Of a stretch of 64,000 nucleotides of DNA, positions 22,720-35,301 are shown piece by piece (position 1 is the first letter of the stretch; each line of letters begins with the position of its first letter). The notes beneath the pieces are model-generated. The model saw only the letters and a program-made list of their open reading frames with translations. It had not been told where the DNA came from and ran no database searches. This stretch comes from Plantago elongata. Taxonomy: Eukaryota > Streptophyta > Magnoliopsida > Lamiales > Plantaginaceae. Location of the stretch: contig JAYMSP010000063.1 in NCBI GenBank assembly GCA_036897095.1, positions 31,966 through 95,965 on the forward strand, in the 5' to 3' direction. A program made the translations under genes and the position numbers.

Positions 22720-23289
22720 GTCTAGTTACTCCTTTTTATTATTTTAATAGGCAATTTAACCCCTTAAACTTTGTAAATAGGTGCAACGCACCTTGATAGG
22801 TTAAATTTGAAGTTGCTTTAAAATTATGCTCTCTCCGCTCTGATCTCAACTTTTCATGTTGAATTTTTCAGGTTAGCCATTGTCAACTTTAATCTTGAAT
22901 TACAAAAAATAATGGTAGTATAACACAATTATATAATGAAAAATAATAAAAATATATGTAATTTTATAGTCTAAAAGTAATTTAAGGTTAATTATATTAG
23001 TTTGTCACACCATTTATCTTTGGAGTTAAAAATTAATTTAAGATTAAAATTAGAAATGGTTGGTTGATGAGATAAGACTGGTTTGTTTATATAAGGACCA
23101 AATTAGGGTGGAAAAAACAAAAACATAAAATATTTGGCTATGTGTTTCTCTTTCAAATCGTCCTTCCATTGCCTTTCTATTCTCGAATTTGCCGGATATT
23201 GCACGTTTCCACTCGATTTCAGTTTACTAACTTCCAAGGAGATGAATTGGGTAAACACCACTACGCTTTTGTATGTTTTGTGTTTTTTT
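22720..23289. other. Intergenic, nothing recognised
   Basis: AT-rich. A phrase near 22750 (ttaaccccttaaactttg) resembles the outer end of some plant Mutator-like elements, but no partner end was found. Confidence 0.4.
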
Positions 23290-25290
23290 TGTGCATGTTT
23301 AATGATTTTCAACATAGTTTTCATGATTTGTTGCTTAAAACTAATAGATCTAGTTACTAAGATATTCAAACTATAAATCGAGAACAAGAAGAAGCTAGCT
23401 TGTCATATCTGAAAATAATTTCCAAAATCTTAATAATTAATTGGGTATTAGGTACCTTCTTATAAATATATTAGCCATGATTCTAGATAAGGGGAAGATA
23501 TAATAATAATACTTGAGTTATGATAAATAAATAATTAGACTTTGCTAAGTGATCAATAACTAAGGAGTACTTTAATAATTTTAATATGCATCGCAAGAAA
23601 AGTAAACTCCCTTTATAAATTAATAAATGAGTAAGACATATCTTGAATAACTGTTCCTAAAGATCTAAAAATATGTCAGAGTTGAACACCAAATTCGTAC
23701 TACCTTACTGTTTTAATAGTCATTGTTATAGTTTTTAGCATGTGATGCATTTTTCTACCTTGTTATATCTTTAAGATGCATTGTTATATTTTTACGAGTC
23801 ATTGTTATAATTTTAAGCATCAACATTATTATATCTGCTTGTGTGTGTTTCATGATTTTGGATTCAGTTTTCATGATTCAGTGCTTAAAACTTTCAGATT
23901 TGGTTGTTATATATAATGTTAAAATGCACAATTTAGAATGATGAAAAAGCTAGTTCGTCAGATCAACAAATTATAATTTAAAATATGTTAAGGCCTAAAA
24001 ATATATCATATTTGAACAATAAATTCGTATGTACAACCTTACTATTTTAACAATCATTGTTGTAGTTTTTAGCCTGTGTTGCTTGTTTATGCTTTGTTAT
24101 AGTCTTAAGATGCATTGTTCTACATTAACAATTATAATTTTAAAATCATTGTATTTAGCTTGTGTTTATTTTTGTTTATTGTAGTGTATTAATAATTAAT
24201 CTGTTATTTTTAACTTGTGTTGCATATTTAAATTTGTCTTGGTATCATTTTAAGAGGCACATGTATAGTTTTAAGAAAAATTGTTATTGTTATTAGTGTC
24301 AATATTATTGTTTCTCGCTTTGTGTGGTGTTTTTCTGCTTTGTTTACTGATTGTTAGATTGTGTCGCATTTTTTTTTTTGTTATAATTTTAAGAGACATT
24401 GTTATACTTTAAAAAATACCGTTATTTTTTTAAGCATCAATGTTATTGTTCTTAACTTGTCTTGCATGTTTCCACTTTGTTTATTATCGTTTTAAGAGAC
24501 ATCGTTATAGTTTTAGTTTTTAGTTTTATTGTTTTTAGCTTGTGTTGGGATGTTTATGCTTTGTTAAAAGGTATTGACATAGTTTTAAAAAGCACTGTTA
24601 TTATTTTGATTATCAATGTTACTGCCTTTTTAGCTTTGGTTACATGTTTCTACTCTGTTATTATTTTAAGCATGAATGCAATAGTTTGAATAACAGTTAT
24701 GATTTTCACCCAGTTAGTGAATATTTTAAAAATATACTGATGATAATATTAAGTGTGATGGTGGGTTTCTTAAAGGTGTCACTTAGATGTCGAAGTTCGC
24801 CAATTCAATTTACATTTGCATAAAAATATACAATTAGTGTTTATTTTTAAAAAATCTTATGAGAATATATGTTTCAAATCTTTGGAGACTGAATGTTTCA
24901 ATATTGTAATAATTGAATGTGCCAAGTAGATTTTTAAGCTTGTTTATTGATGTTCTAATGACATACGTGAAACTTTTAAATTTGTTTAATAGTTGTTTAA
25001 TTATATTAGAGTGTTACTTAAAAATTATAACAAATCATCTTAAAACTATTATAGTGCCCTTAAATACATCACACTATCTCTTTAAAAACAATAACAAAAT
25101 AGGTTTAAAGTATGATTGAAACATACAATACCGACGCAATAAAACCATCACAAAATATCTTAAAACATTAACAAACTACAGTAACACTATAATTGTATAA
25201 CTTGAAATGCTAACAAGTAACAACTTAAAACCATAACAAAATACATTAAAAACATAATGATAAATATGTGTCTCGGCGGTTGTTTTATGA
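23290..25290. repeat. Diverged tandem array with an inverted counterpart (foldback-like)
   Basis: From about 23290 to 24690 a loose unit recurs: a phrase like ttttaagatgcattgttata followed by ttttagcttgtgttgcatgttt. Longer blocks also recur: gttttcatgattt...gcttaaaact at about 23315 and 23865, and aaattcgta...ccttact at about 23690 and 24024. From about 24950 to 25290 the same motif appears in reverse complement (cttaaaaccataacaaaat, cttaaaactattatag). The layout is two arms of short degenerate repeats facing each other, as in foldback or long-TIR Mutator-like elements. No transposase is visible and outer ends are not defined. Confidence 0.6.
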
Positions 25291-26991
25291 AACTCGACCG
25301 GCCAGACCGCTAAAATCCAAAAGTGCAAAAACCCCCCAAAACTCATTGACTTTTCCATTTAAAAAAAATAAATACATTTTCCAAAACTTTAACATAAATC
25401 AATAAGTTGATAAGCTTGCGAATATGGTATGTAAAACCAATGAGTTAGCTTAATTTTGTAATAAATTTCTTGAACAGGCATATCAGATTATCTAGCCTAT
25501 CATCTGCAAATAAGTTAAGTGTTTATGTGACGAGCTTATTACGAAAATAAACTCATCGAACTGATAAACTTGCACCAAACAAAGCCATAATAGGTCATCA
25601 TGATGATTATGAATAGTGTTTTTTATTTATTTATTCATTGTTTAAACATATTTGACATTATAAGAGTATTTAGAAGTTGAAGTTAATAAAATTGTATTTA
25701 TAATATTCGTTTTAGGTTGAAGGTCAAATTGAAATGGAAAAAAATCAAATTTCACTAGTGTTCGCACATGATATTTTTACTTTTTATGGGGAGAGGTATC
25801 ATAAAAATGGGACATTATTCCAAAAATTCAATTTCAATCTCGATTTAATCTGAATTTGAATTCTCATTTATATATAAATTTTGACTCGTTTCATCATAAA
25901 TATGCTACACTTACTCTTCCAACCTCACCTTCACTATAAATACGCTTTACTACACGTATTGATTCATTGTTCAACTTATGACTTGATGTAGATATCAATA
26001 AACAACAATTTGCATTGTGATTTACGAATAGCATTTCCTTATCACACGTTTTACAATAAATTGAAAACGCCAAATAAGAAAATAGATTACAATAAAGAAT
26101 TCATAAAAGGAAGGACTTACAGACGGTTTGACATTCGTATATCAGATTTTAATACAACATATACTATAGTAAATTGATTTTATGAGAATGTTATCGTGAC
26201 TTAAAAATATTTTTATTTGTATATATTATATATAAACACAATACAATATACAACTCGACTTTAATCAATTATTTTAGGTAAAACCTTCCAATAGTATAAG
26301 ATGACATCAGATGCTCCATCAATGATTAGTGATGATAAATGAGATAGGCCACGCAAACAATGAATGGGTTTTTGTTAACGAGAAGTGAAGACAAAGGTAA
26401 GGTAACTATCAGAGATGAATTCTAAACTTAAAATGAAGCTTGATGCATTATAATCTACTATTCAGGTCATCAGAACATGGATTACATACAGTTTATAATA
26501 CTCCAATTCTCCACTTGCCTGCATATCATGAAAGATCACTTATTATTTGTCAATGTTTCAGCTAACTGGATAACTTAAACAAAGCAAAGCATCAAATGAT
26601 TTCATCTGTCGTACAAGCGTGCATTTCAACAAGATCAACATCTACCTTCGTCACGCAGATAAACAATCAAGCAGTATGAAGCTAACATATTTGGAAGGCC
26701 TTGCGTGCTAGCTCTCTGGCAACAAAATTGAGTGAGAAAGAATAACAACGGAACCGGCCTATCTGGCAACAAAGGCATCATAAGTGAGAATCGACATAAC
26801 TTCCACATGGAATGGATCACCTTTCTAGCTAAGAATGCAAACTCTGGTGCAGTCGTTTAAATCAAGGAACATCACCTCCCATCTAGAAAACCACAAATCT
26901 CCAAGTATTTAGTACACTATCGTCGGGGCATGAGGGGCGGTGGTTTATCAATTAATTAAAAAATAAGGAAGGTTGAAATTTTTACCTATCA
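25291..26991. other. Intergenic, nothing recognised
   Basis: About 25380-25600 contains transposon-like wording (ataagttgataagctt, gcaccaaacaaagcc) common at the edges of small plant MITEs, but I could not pair two termini. About 26470-26990 is probably the old 3' flank of the F-box-associated pseudogene. No gene is called. Confidence 0.4.
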
Positions 26992-27952
26992 TTACTCATT
27001 AGCCGTTTTTCTCTTCCTCTTCAATGTTCTTTCTGGAGTAACACTTTTGTCATCATCAACACACTCACTTTTTCTGAGGCGGACAAGGCTTGGTGGAAAA
27101 ACTTGAGAAGTAAAACTTTCCAAGGCACCCATAATAATAACTGTCTTGGCACGTTTCTTCTTCATATCATACAACAATAACTTTTCTACGTAACCATCTT
27201 CAGGGGCACCTTCTTAGAATAGGATCAACTCTTTTTTCTTGAGATAAGCTATTAGCTTAAAACAAGAGTTACTATGCTTAAATGTTAAGGACCACTTGTT
27301 AGTCCACAAGTTCTCATCATCAGAAGTATAATCGCCCATCACCCACACATCAAAATTGCATTTTCTATTGTAATCTGTATCATAAGAGCAGGTCAGACAT
27401 AAAGACTCCCCGCATGCACTTAGGTAGATGCGCCCCGCTGTATGAATAAGTTCTGATGGTAGTGGTAGATAACGAAATATTTCAGTTTGGACATCAAAAG
27501 CAAGTATCCCTTTCATTGTACCATGATCAGGATACCCGTAACGGTACATGCGAACAATCCAGTGCAAAGCTCCAAATACAAAATATCCAGGATCATTCCC
27601 AATAAAACTAAGACAATCTAGGCCGCCAACCATCTGATTTAAGAGACTCCACCCTACGCCAAGCATTTGAAGTAAGAGAGTAGACGTAAGCCTCTAGCGT
27701 ATGAGACTGAGCAAGAGCTATTCTAACAGCTTTGTAGTCATTCTTAGACGAGTCATATCCAAGGCCACAAATCATCATTCTGGTGGTACCGAACCCATGA
27801 CAATACGGTAACTCAATCGATTCGCCAGTAAACGGATTCCAAACAATAGAAAGCTTAGTTCTCTTGGACGAGGGAATAAAAATAAGTCCATTGCAAGATG
27901 CGACGGGCAAATCACATATGCGAGTGAGAGAAAGCACACAATCAATTAGCAA
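26992..27952 (-). pseudogene. F-box-associated (FBA) protein pseudogene
   Basis: The sequence matches the C-terminal substrate-side region of plant F-box proteins: LPVASCNGLIFI and VWNPFTGESIELP, then GLGYDSSKNDYKAVRI, in the part 27952-27608. A frameshift at about 27620-27640 moves to a second frame (DPGYFVFGALHWIV, GILAFDVQTEIFRYLPLP, LWTNKWSLTFK). A TAA at 27216-27214 interrupts that frame just after KKELILF. The same frame then continues to 26992 with YDMKKKRAKTVIIMGA and SLVRLRKSE, the usual family ending. The N-terminal F-box that would bind Skp1 is absent upstream: the DNA before 27952 encodes no such motif. Three independent defects support a dead gene rather than an intron artefact. 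Confidence 0.85.
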
Positions 27953-29445
27953 AACCCAAAAAAAACCCTATCAGGACATGGAAAACGAAAAAAAAACACA
28001 AAATCAGAATCGAAAACACTTACATTGTGATAACGAACGAAACTTACGGCCGAAAACAACAAGATCGGAGAAAAAACGATGAGCAAAGGAGAAGAAAGGA
28101 AGAAATAAAGAAAAGTAGGAGACCTACTCAACTATGAATCCGGGTCAAGCTAGCTGGAAGATCCGCGAAAATAGAACCAAATCTAACTACAAAGAGGTAA
28201 ATTGCAATATGGTCAGTCTTTAAATAGTTTAAAGATCGTATTTTATGAGACTTTGTGTCCTTTCCCACTCAAAAAAAAAAAAAAAAGAAGAAATAAAAAC
28301 TTTTAGAAGATGATTTTAATTTTAAGTTCACTCAAATGTTCACCCTATTGAGTCAAGTCATATAGTTTGTGTAATATGGTCTTGTGAATCAACTTGTTCA
28401 CTGTAGGAAGTTTTGTAAGTTTACTGTCACATAATCAGGTTCCATTCCCACCTCCTCCTAGTCACAACAAACGTAGTATATATTCTTAGTGAATGTGAAA
28501 CGTTTTCTAGCAAGACCTGCTGCTTGAACATTGATGGCTGAACGTTAGGGAAACGGGCCACACGGGCATCAAATGTGTGATAAGACAGTGCGACGGGAAC
28601 TTTGTACGTGCTTGTTCAACTTACATAGGCACGGCAGATAACAATATGACATAGTTGTGTGCTCCGAAGACATGATTAATAGTGGCCCGACAGTTGGGAA
28701 TGATATATTTTGAAATTAAGACTGACTCATGTAATGTTTTATCTTGATCGAAATGACAATGATCACACCATGATCGCACCCTTCCTATCGTGGAGGACAT
28801 TCGGCTTATATCCTTAGCTCTTTCACGGAGTGGGAATTATACAACATCTTCAGGGAAGGAAATAGGGTTACAAACATTATGGCAAAGTCTGATAGTAATA
28901 ATATTAGTAGACTAGACTCTACCCATACATCTGATGTAACCTATAAGTATAATTTGTTGATCTGGGATGTTTGTCCGACATGACTTTTGTTATCTATGTA
29001 TTCGATATGTATGAACGAGCGCCCCGGATGGTAGACACTTGGGTGACTCGTAGGACTGTATCTTCAGCTTAATTAATTATATTATTATCTTTAAAAAAAT
29101 CAATTTGTTATAGTCAAATTAAAGTATGAAATCATCAACCGCGTCTTTGGTCCATGACCATCTCTTAACTTGCTTGCCACCTACATTTTGGTGTAGGGTT
29201 GAGGGACATTGGCAAATATTGATGTTGGTAACTCTTCGGTTACCAGGTTTCCATTCGCTCCTCTAGTTTACTTTTAGTTGCCACAAAGGACCATCACTCC
29301 TGGCCATGTTATTTACTGTGGTTGGTTGTATTCTGCCTTTGTAGTCTTGGTTTAGAATTCGTTAGCGACCCTCACTCTCGTCTAGATTTTGTATCTAAAT
29401 ATTGTATTAGACGACGGTGTTAGTTATAACTTTTGAAGTAGTAGT
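27953..29445. other. Intergenic, nothing recognised
   Basis: An A-rich run is at 28269-28285. The DNA between 28500 and 29440 is somewhat less AT-rich but has no coherent frame or terminal repeats that I can support. Confidence 0.45.
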
Positions 29446-30310
29446 AAGCCTTAAAGTGTTCCACTGCTTTTGGGCTTAATGGACTTTAAATTATGGTTCA
29501 CTTGACTTGTCTTGGAGGATTTATTCACTGTTCTCGACGGAAATGAGTTTTAAGGAACATATTGGTATAAAATTTGAATGGACCTTTTTAATTGAAATTA
29601 ATTTTTTTTATAAAATATTCAATTTAAGTGGAGAGATGGTCACCCAGCGGTATAACAAATAGGACGAATGTTTACGTCAAGATGGCAATTCTTTGGCATA
29701 TTTGGGAAGTTCTGTAATTGGTTGTGAATTCTCTTATCCTTAGTTCCATGTGGTTAGGACTCCATGTAAAGTCAACCTGTAATTTTACTCTTCAATTTGT
29801 GGTCAAGCATTTCTTATACTCTATGTACTCTTGATCTTTTCTATTAATTTAATTTAGTCGGTTTAAGAAAAAATATCAGCTACAAGAAGTCAAAAGCTCC
29901 TTTAGCATTCATTACTCATTCTGTATGACCAGTTTCCTGTAATTACATAATCATTTACCATGATTTGAATTATATAACAATTACTTAAAGATGTGAGTTC
30001 CTTATTTAGTAGACTAGAGTCACCATACATTCAAATAAATTCCAGATTGACAGAGTTTCAAAATTAAATTTTGTTTATCTTGACCATATATGACTTTTAT
30101 TCCATGTTTTATATTAGACAGATCAGATGGTGACTATTAATTCATTTCAAGTCAATTATAGTGAATATATTATATTTTGATTTAATTTTGGTAATTCAAT
30201 ATTTCTTTTTACAAAAAAATAAGTGGGAAAATAATATATTATGTTGACCAATTCTCCATATAGGAAAATCATTAATTAGTCATTTTTAGAATTATTAACA
30301 TACATTCCAC

Positions 30311-30318
30311 TATAAATT
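30311..30318 (+). promoter_or_regulatory. TATA box of defensin-like gene 1
   Basis: TATAAATT lies 88 bp upstream of the ATG. The same position in the right-hand copy reads TATATATT. Confidence 0.55.
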
Positions 30319-30398
30319 GGCCTGTAGCCTCAGCAAAAGTTGAATATCTTCTCTGCTTTTTATCAAGAGTTATATAGACAAAAAATACCCCATACACA

Positions 30399-31120
30399 AT
30401 GAACAAGAACATTTTTCTCACTCCATTTCTCTGCATTCTGCTCATCAGTTTTGTGGTGCAATCTTCTGTTGCTACTAGAAGTAAGTTTCCATTTCTTATT
30501 CTTTTCATTTATATGTCAAAAAAATTTTAATCTGTTTTTATTTGTTAATATTGTAGTATGGAAAACAATTTAAAGAGCTTTGAAAATAAACCTCCATAAA
30601 ATGATATCTAGTACACACATAAAAAGGGTTACAGGTTCTCAACATTTTTCTACTATAAACCTGGTTAGAACTTGAACATGATATTAGTTATGAAGCCATT
30701 CTTATGAAATTTATCCTTTTAACCTTTCTTTTTTGTTGAAATGTGCAGATTCGTTAACTGGAAAGTGCCAAAAATCTAGATCAGTCGAAGGTTGTACCGT
30801 CGATTTTTGTCGGGAGATATGTGCCGACCTAAAACAAAAAATAATATCTGTCAAGTGTGATCTCCAAGATAATTGCATTTGTACCTACCATTGTCCATCT
30901 AAGGTACGTATATATATGAAAATTACATTTGTTTTTATCTCTATAATGTGTGAATTAGAAAAAAATTTCAGTCTAAAAAGTAAATCTTAGCTTGTATAAA
31001 TTTCATCGTTCAAAATTCAGACTGACTCGTATTACAAATGTCATCGTTTAAAATTCAGACTCACTCGTATTATGTTTTCGCTTGTGTTCACAGAGAGAAT
31101 ATGCTAGCATCGGAGTCTAA
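30399..31120 (+). CDS. Defensin-like secreted cysteine-rich peptide, copy 1 (87 aa)
   Basis: Coding exons are 30399-30480, 30749-30903 and 31094-31120 (264 bases), with GT-AG junctions. Exon 1 encodes a typical signal peptide (MNKNIFLTPFLCILLISFVV, cut probably after SSVA). Exon 2 encodes the cysteine domain with eight Cys spaced C-x8-C-x4-C-x3-C-x11-C-x5-C-x-C-x3-C. The CxxxC and CxC pair is the signature of the cysteine-stabilised alpha-beta fold of plant defensins. The usual gamma-core Gly (GxC) is not present; the sequence there is VKC. A tiny third exon adds REYASIGV. The intron between signal and mature parts is usual for defensin-like genes. The product is expected to be secreted; whether it is antimicrobial or a signalling ligand cannot be told from sequence. 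Confidence 0.85.
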
Positions 31121-31638
31121 TCGTTCATATCCACACAATGACGAGTCAAGTGGGAGTGAAGTAGTTTATTTTTGTGATGTGATGGGACTTTTGCCAATCC
31201 CCAATTTGTTGAGCATGAAATTTAGATGTAGTATTTATAAGTCCTAGCTCGTATTGTAATCACTTCTATTTGATCATTTTAATAATATTTAAATTTTAAT
31301 TAAAAAATATATATATTTAGTTCAACATCGACTCATTAGAGTTGACCCAATCTTGACCGATGGTTCTAAAAAAACCTTAGTTTGCCAAGAGTGTTGATAG
31401 AACCTACTCTTGCCAATGATAAATTCGGTAAAATTAATAAATTATTTAATTTTATGTGAATAATATGTTCTCCAATTTTATCATTTTAGCGATGTTACCT
31501 TGCAAAACATGTAAACCAATACGTATCTCATTTGTAACCTTCAATTGAAAGCTTGTTTATATTAGGAGTAATGCTTAATGGTGAATACGATAGAAGAGTC
31601 AGCAAGTTAAATAGCATAAACCAATACGTACTTGGTAC

Positions 31639-31943
31639 CGATTGGTTAGACAAGTGCATGTATATTGATGAGATTGTCTTAGTGGGAAAAGTGTCTCCAA
31701 TAGTCTCATACGTGATAATCTATATGTAAAGATGAACCATGTTATTAATAAAAAACTCATGTTATTAATCAAGACACCCACGCTCTTAACATTTAAAATT
31801 TTCATATTAATAATACAAGTGATTTTATTAGTAACATGGTCTGTCTCTACATAGAAACCGTCTCTTATAAAACATGGCGCTTGGGTAATAGGTTAACTTC
31901 TCATATCATTTCAAGTATTCTCGATAAATACTATTTGTCTCAG
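31639..31943. mobile_element. MITE-like insertion private to the left unit, 305 bp
   Basis: The right unit lacks this block at the matching place (about 37830). GGTAC occurs on both sides (31634-31638 and 31944-31948), a possible 5-bp target duplication. Inside, ccatgttattaataaaa and ttttattagtaacatgg form an inverted repeat, with further complementary DNA outside them. No coding capacity; family not identified. Confidence 0.6.
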
Positions 31944-32538
31944 GGTACGTATTTCACTCTTTTGACTGTAAAATCCTATTGCTTTGTTAAAAATACGGTT
32001 TGCTTCACTAGATTTTGATGTTATTTTGAAATTCTGCATAATCCGATGATGTACCACATAGCTATCGTGTGTATATACCTTGTAGATTCGCAAATTTTGG
32101 ATTTTCTTTCCACCAAGTTTCAGCTGGACAGATTAAGAATACATATAAATCTCCAGGTACATTGATTTATTTTCACACAATTCAGAGGTTGTTGGACAGG
32201 ACAGTCTAGGAGCGAATGGATTATGTTCAAGAAAATCGCTTCTGACATGCAAATTCTAGTGAATCAAATAACCAATACAGTAATGAACTAAATCAATATA
32301 ATGGTCGAAATTAAAATATAGCTCTAGGCTCTAGCAAAGTAGCAAATTACAAACAACAGTGAACAGAACAAACTTGATTCAAAACTTGGTTGATCATGAA
32401 CACACCATCCAAGAGTCTATAGATGCTACAGCCATTCATATTGGTCATAACCATGTGATATACGTCAAATTCACTGAAAAATGAAATAGCATACTTGGAC
32501 AGATCAGATAAGCAGAAGCATTTGTCCATACAGGAAAA

Positions 32539-32604
32539 TCAAGTGCGGGCAGCAGCTGGTGCACCACCAACACGTGGTGGTTGGCCAGGTTTTGGAATGT
32601 CATC
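32539..32604 (-). pseudogene. RPS26 last-exon fragment in the left duplication unit
   Basis: All 66 bases of the last RPS26 coding exon (encoding the KPGQPPR...AAART tail and stop) are present, with a Met-to-Ile change compared with 38338-38403. Upstream exons are missing. At the intron border the DNA is interrupted by the insertion at 32605-34117, after which intron-4-like sequence resumes. It cannot make a ribosomal protein. Confidence 0.9.
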
Positions 32605-34117
32605 AGGTTTAATCCCGAAAATTTTATTGGACCGTCTATTTAAATTTAAGTTAAAGACGAGAAATACGGGATTTTATGAGTCGTTAACTTTATGAATATA
32701 TAAATCGAGACGGGTTATAATAATTTATGAGAAGTGGACCGGATTAAAATCTCAATACGGGCCGGAGCGCAAATAAGATTATTATTAGATATTTGGCCCC
32801 GGGATTATACGGATGATAGGGTTATTGTGGCTAATATATATATATATATACACACACACACGAATACTGGAATTTGATTATCTGAGATCAACCCTACATA
32901 TATCTTAACGAAATCTTGAAACTTGAATGGACCAGTTGTCAGGCCGTGAGAAAGAATGAAGATGATTAGCAATATATATTTCATGGGTTGGGTTCTGGTA
33001 AAGTATATTAGTGTATGAGAAGGAGTATAAGCCATGAAGTTCACGTGGCTTTTCAAGGTGAGTTAATGATCATCCATTACTTGGTAATTAGGAGTAATTC
33101 TATGGGACAAGATTTAATAAGTATTGTGATGTGGTCCAGAATAATTTTTGGCGCATGAAAGGACATGGCTTTGGTAAATGGAACAAATATAAATTTGTTC
33201 TTGATCGTGACTTTGGAATTAAGAGTTGCAATTAACGGAGGAGCACTGCAGTTTGGTATGTTAATATTGAATTCGTATCAACCTTGAGGTATGAGAATTA
33301 TTGATATTTTCACTTTTATTTTTCGTATAGTGAAATATAAATGTATTGCAAGAATGTAATTTGGTGTAATAGTATTTTCAAATAGGACCAAGTATGTATG
33401 TCCCATAAATATTTTTCTTGTGTAAACAATTTGTGAAAGTGATTTGATATAACATTGATTATGTGTACGTACGTTTATACTCATCAATATGCCTATGAAT
33501 TATTTGGACCCTTGTGTGTTAATTGTCGTGCTTTGGAGTACTCCCTTATGTAATTTTATGACCCGTATGTTTTACGGGGTAATTGTGACCCCATGTGTTG
33601 GGGGATATGTTATGTGAAAGTCGGCTTGTGTGCCACCACGGTTCGTGTGGTCATAGTGTATATTTAATTCGAGCTATATGTAAAATGTATATTGTGACAT
33701 ATGTTCCATGGTATGCAAATGATTTTCAACTATGTTTCTGAATTAAAATTGAGTGAATACTTTTTTATATGTACTTGATTCATGTAAAAGTGTCAGAAGC
33801 GCACCCTTACATCTTTTTTTTAGTAAGTGATTGAATTGAGGTGCTTTGAAGTTGAGACGGTTGATGGATGGTGGATTATGAAGACTTTTAGTAGCTGTTG
33901 CGTACTCTGAGATTTGTATTGTACTGGATGATTTGTACTGTTGAGGTGGTTGATTTGTAATTATTGTAATTATTTTATGGAAATTTAGATGCTCTGTTTA
34001 TATTATTATGAGATATTATTGTATTTTTTAGGATAAAATTAAGCTTCGTCTTTACGTGATCTCATCTCACGATAAACGATCGATCGCACCAAAGTGAATT
34101 AATTTTGGATCGTTACC
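32605..34117. mobile_element. About 1.5-kb insertion at the RPS26 fragment's splice border, probably LTR-derived
   Basis: By comparison with the right unit, exon 5 matches up to catc at 32601-32604 and the homology resumes at atcctgtaaatag from 34119. The inserted DNA has no coding frame. Its style (attttattggaccgtctattt, tttatgagtcgttaact) recalls LTRs of chromovirus-type gypsy elements, but it lacks clean TG...CA ends and a 5-bp target duplication, so the class is open. A TA/CA microsatellite lies at about 32836-32862. Confidence 0.6.
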
Positions 34118-34397
34118 TATCCTGTAAATAGTAAACGGAACCTTAGATAAATATGGATGATGTGCGTGTGTGCATGCGTGGGCGTTTGGTCTTCTAACAA
34201 AATGTTGAGAGGATATTGGTAAATATAGCCCAAACCTTAAAAGTGTTCCACTGTTTTTGGGTTTAATGGACTTTAAATTATGGTTCACTTGACTTGTCTT
34301 GGAGGATTTATTCACTGTTCTCAGCGGAAGTGGGTTTTGATGTTTACTTCAATATGGCAACTCTTTGGCATATTCCGGAAGTTATGTAATTAATTGG

Positions 34398-35301
34398 TGT
34401 TGGAAGTTGAAAATTTAATTGTAAGCTATGTTTTGTGGAATATATTTGTTTGAAGATCACTTCTTAATTATTTATTAATTAAGTAAATAAAATATATAAT
34501 CGTAAGCTATTATGTAAGAACTTCGAATTGATATATTGCATTCTCAAAATGAACCTTGAGTTAGGGAGGAGTAAGTACTCAAAGTTGGAAGGTTAAGTGG
34601 ATTTATCACACATTGCCAGCACATGTAAGTCTTTACTAGTCAATATTACTTGTTCAAGTGTGATGGTATGGCTATGTAAAACTCTCTACGTGGGCTCGCA
34701 ATAGGATGCAAATTATAGCCAGATTTGTACTGAAACTAGTGGGACTAGGGTGCGAGCAGGTGCGAGGGCGACCTGCATACACGAATACCGGACCGAAATA
34801 GGTACAAGCGAGCTGGCCCGTGCAAGTCATGTTTTGCCACTTGGTCTAGTCGAAACCTTCCAGAGTTTTTGACTGTTTGTGTGACTTTGTAAGTGTCAGG
34901 AGTTACAAAAGGATTTAAAACTGTCATTAGTTGACAGATTTGAATTCTATAATTACAAGACTCAACAGTCTCCTTCTCACTTATCAATTAGTCTCAGAAT
35001 CGGTAAGGAAGGACACACCACAAAAGCCTTTCTCTTCTTCATCTTACTCTTCTTCCTCATTTCATGTTTTCGCATAAACCTAGCCCTAGTTCCAGTTTGC
35101 CGTAAATTACTAGCTTGTGCGGCTAGTGATTTTAACTAATCGTTGTATCCTTGGAGGCAAACACTTTTTGTCTCAAGCACCATAGGTGAGAGGGCATATC
35201 TACTTTTAGGAATCTGTGCAAGCACAAGCCTCGAATTCAAAATACGAAAGATGATTCGTTCTGTCTGTTCTATCTTTGAATTATGTTTATTCTGACTAAC
35301 A
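34398..35301 (+). mobile_element. Solo LTR, 904 bp, with perfect target duplication
   Basis: Begins TGTTGGAAG and ends CTAACA, and is flanked on both sides by ATTGG (34393-34397 and 35302-35306). The left duplication unit shows the uninterrupted site (gtaattggttgtgaa at about 29715). No internal domain remains, so it arose by LTR-LTR recombination. The termini and length suit a Ty1/copia LTR, but the family cannot be proved without the interior. Confidence 0.92.

Larger units (their letters stand above)
29446..34225. repeat. Tandem segmental duplication, left unit
   Basis: It starts near tgttccactg...cttaatggactttaaatta at 29446 and ends in RPS26 intron-4-like DNA around 34120-34200. It contains defensin-like gene 1, a private about 305-bp inverted-repeat insertion, the last exon of RPS26 and a private about 1.5-kb insertion. 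Homology with the right unit covers promoter, exons, introns and 3' flanks of the defensin-like gene, so it is a genomic rather than a retro-duplication. Confidence 0.88.

Noticed and set aside
25380-25600. MITE with aagttgataagctt-type ends
   Set aside because: Transposon-like wording, but I could not identify two matching termini or a target duplication.
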